NCBI GenBank assembly: GCA_041177965.1
Contig: JBEGWF010000002.1
Location: forward strand, 55,336-119,335
Length of the DNA: 64,000 nt
Source: SXXZ01 sp041177965
GTDB taxonomy: Bacteria > Verrucomicrobiota > Verrucomicrobiia > Limisphaerales > UBA9464
Reading direction: 5' to 3'
Positions 63,401 through 64,000 of the stretch are shown piece after piece. Position numbers and translations under genes: made by a program. Numbering within the stretch: the first letter of the stretch is position 1; each line of letters begins with the position of its first letter. Under the pieces are notes generated by a model. It did not search any database. It saw nothing but the letters and a program-made list of their open reading frames with translations, and had not been told where the DNA came from.

Positions 63401-64000
63401 AGATCCGGGCGACCTCGGAGGCCGACAACTCACGGCGCCAGAGACCGAGGTCGTCGATGCCGGTGTTGCCATGGCTGACGCTGCCGCCATCGGTGTAGGC
63501 GCCGGTGCCATCGTTGCCGATGTTCAGCGCGAGACCCGCGGCGTCGGTGTCGATGGTGCTGGGGGTCGCGCCCGCCGGACGGGCGTCCTTGGCGTTGAGC
63601 AGTTGGCCGTTGATGTAGGTGGTGATCTTTCCGTCACGTTTGACGGTCATGGCCACGTGCACCCACTTCCCCTCGGGGAACTGCCCGGCGGAACTGTCGA
63701 AGTCCTGACGCGGGGTGGCCTCCTCCTTGTAGTTCCACTGCACGCGGCGGTCGTTGTCGGTGGCCAGCACGAAGCCGAGGTTGCCGCCGCTGCCCCAGTT
63801 CTTGTTGCCGAAGATGGCGGGATCGCCGCTGAAGGCGTTCAACTGCACCCACATGGCCACAGAGAAGTCGGTGGCGTCACCGAAGAGGACGTCGGGCGCG
63901 GTGCCCAGGGTGACGAAGTTCGCGAAGGAACCGTCCTTGGCGTTGCTGCAGAAGACGGCCTTGCCCAGGAGGCCCGTCCCGTAGGTGGGTTCGCCCACGG
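60402..64000 (-). CDS. Large LamG/Ig-like surface protein, C-terminal part (5' end outside window)
   Basis: The frame is open to the window edge, leaving at least 1199 residues. Domain order: LamG-like domain (FVTLGTAPDVLFGDATDFSV ... IDDLGLWRRELSASEVARIY), a Big/fibronectin-like stretch (NAINVAPLAPVEVVINH), a ~250-residue jelly-roll-like region with FSLDLDDP... and WYFGIDNVGFYSI, an Ig-like domain (APPQITAQPAATTIVAGQNG ... GGTYTLVASNAGG), two further LamG domains (YLPFDGNASDLSGRGNNG; DGDLFVNKANGIGISGQ), and a C-terminus ending AAFFRLVK, common in verrucomicrobial exported proteins. LamG repeats at ~1 and ~700 are strongly similar (NKNWGSGGN/NKDWNSGSN). Probably adhesion or polysaccharide binding. 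Confidence 0.9.
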   Translation of the reverse strand, partial: VGEPTYGTGLLGKAVFCSNAKDGSFANFVTLGTAPDVLFGDATDFSVAMWVQLNAFSGDPAIFGNKNWGSGGNLGFVLATDNDRRVQWNYKEEATPRQDFDSSAGQFPEGKWVHVAMTVKRDGKITTYINGQLLNAKDARPAGATPSTIDTDAAGLALNIGNDGTGAYTDGGSVSHGNTGIDDLGLWRRELSASEVARIYTSGLDGVSLTKIVEPTIASIGTQSPAPNAINVAPLAPVEVVINHQATKVNPASVKLTFNGVAATPTVVSTTTNTTVTLARTVLLAPKSTNSYEISFSDDATPPNTTTSKVTFVVANYPSLTLPSPIWIETFESATEGNSPAGWSLSNLSSGGSGTFDLDDPNSDAYMDWVVISKERIQSIGAAGKWEAARRLNVSEAYVNGAKVTDLVIGKALYAESDVRGGNQIQYAISPDVDLSGKKDIFLSFHSIYEQNQDSIGAVEYSIDQGNTWLPVVYMIDGPDIKKDADGNVDAVATLTDVNGDAAAYEDPITGEAQGKNYGAFIGVAKSEWAGLAPFISARINDDPVESKRVELFRLPKADNQSKVRLRFAQAGTGSWYFGIDNVGFYSITQVAPPQITAQPAATTIVAGQNGRLTATVTGPGVSLQWRLNGTDIPGATNAALVLSGVTTAQGGTYTLVASNAGGSVTSDAVVVSVPEALKDLSSIRSGLLAYLPFDGNASDLSGRGNNGTPVGAPTFAAGKVGSGALAFSSAKDGSSFNYVTLGNNLLTGTNSFSVAFWAKLDAWTGDPSFIGNKDWNSGSNVGWVVATAGDGRIQWNFRSKGEPQPARRDYDSPGGYFNGAVWRHVVVTFDVNGKASTFVDGDLIDSRDVGPVANGPDSGLPINLGQDGKGTYTDSNSVSGQGLLDEVALWNRVLSPLEAASLFQGGKAGTALVVPTVVTGQWDFNGNLDATVGTALQYLGDTASITSFQDATIGGKPAKVMSFGAATKAQGYIMTHGAAPNGGGTKLNQYTLIMDVMFPASSDAKWRGLFQTDPSNASDGDLFVNKANGIGISGQYQGKVVADTWHRLAFAFNLNDKTVSKYIDGVLANKQTLGEGFDARWALQPTALLFTDEDGETSGGLVNSVQIRNGTLGDAEIAALGGATADGIPGAAASGLKIGGITASGGNVVITWAGGAGIKLQSAATLGGAWTDVAGSDGASSATVTPSQAAAFFRLVK

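Overview
The window looks like a stretch of chromosome from a GC-rich, Gram-negative member of the Verrucomicrobiota, most likely a relative of the subdivision 3 (Pedosphaera/Limisphaera) lineage. This is inferred from gene content, not from a marker-gene search. The main clues are a DUF1549/DUF1553 + DUF1501 gene pair, a prepilin-like protein with a DUF1559-like tail, a stand-alone squalene-hopene cyclase, the murein-recycling ligase Mpl, several lipoproteins and an outer-membrane barrel, and a very large LamG surface protein. Most of the sequence is housekeeping. I see no prophage, transposase, CRISPR array, rRNA or tRNA gene.

Layout. 0-12 kb: the end of a SpoIIE-type phosphatase, two small proteins, a 121-bp triple repeat, tyrS, a lipoprotein formylglycine-generating enzyme, a coupled small membrane protein/5'-3' exonuclease pair, ppdK, a TPR protein, two small secreted low-complexity proteins and mpl. 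12-27 kb: shc, acnA, pta with a separate BioD/DRTGG partner, an outer-membrane protein, moeA, rpsO, an enlarged pnp and an orphan RND-type adaptor. 27-38 kb: secA, small unknown proteins, a HI0933-like flavoprotein, a repeat cluster, an amino-acid-type ABC transporter (binding protein fused to permease, plus ATPase), a WD40 protein and a His-rich CobW/COG0523 GTPase. 38-51 kb: a large secreted zinc metalloprotease, hrpA, an inositol-monophosphatase-like enzyme, a 2-oxoglutarate-oxygenase-like protein and the DUF1549/DUF1501 pair. 51-64 kb: rpsB-tsf with a structured leader and an attenuator-like hairpin, a prepilin-like protein, lysC, trmO, a divergent DHPS-like protein, uvrA, and the C-terminal 1.2 kaa of a LamG protein that runs off the window.

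How the genes fit together. Central carbon metabolism is represented by ppdK, acnA and pta; translation and RNA turnover by tyrS, rpsO-pnp, rpsB-tsf, hrpA and trmO; the envelope by mpl, shc, secA, the outer-membrane barrel, the lipoproteins and the surface proteins. Several housekeeping genes (ppdK, rpsO, secA, rpsB, less clearly acnA) share a sigma70-like pattern: TTGnnn, a 16-17 nt spacer and a weak -10 of the TAnnnT type. Strong GC hairpins followed by T-tracts mark the ends of ppdK, the small secreted protein at 9.6 kb, acnA, pnp, tsf and the LamG gene.

No obviously new multi-gene defence or metabolic system is visible. The most interesting items are a PNPase with a duplicated S1 domain and an RGG/RGD-rich linker, a candidate rpsB leader RNA, a Pta divided into two genes, a dihydropteroate-synthase-like protein that has lost classical folate motifs, a family of dispersed hairpin repeats (three tandem copies near tyrS, one decayed copy 55 kb away), a lipoprotein FGE that keeps both catalytic cysteines, and a probable in-frame second start in lysC.
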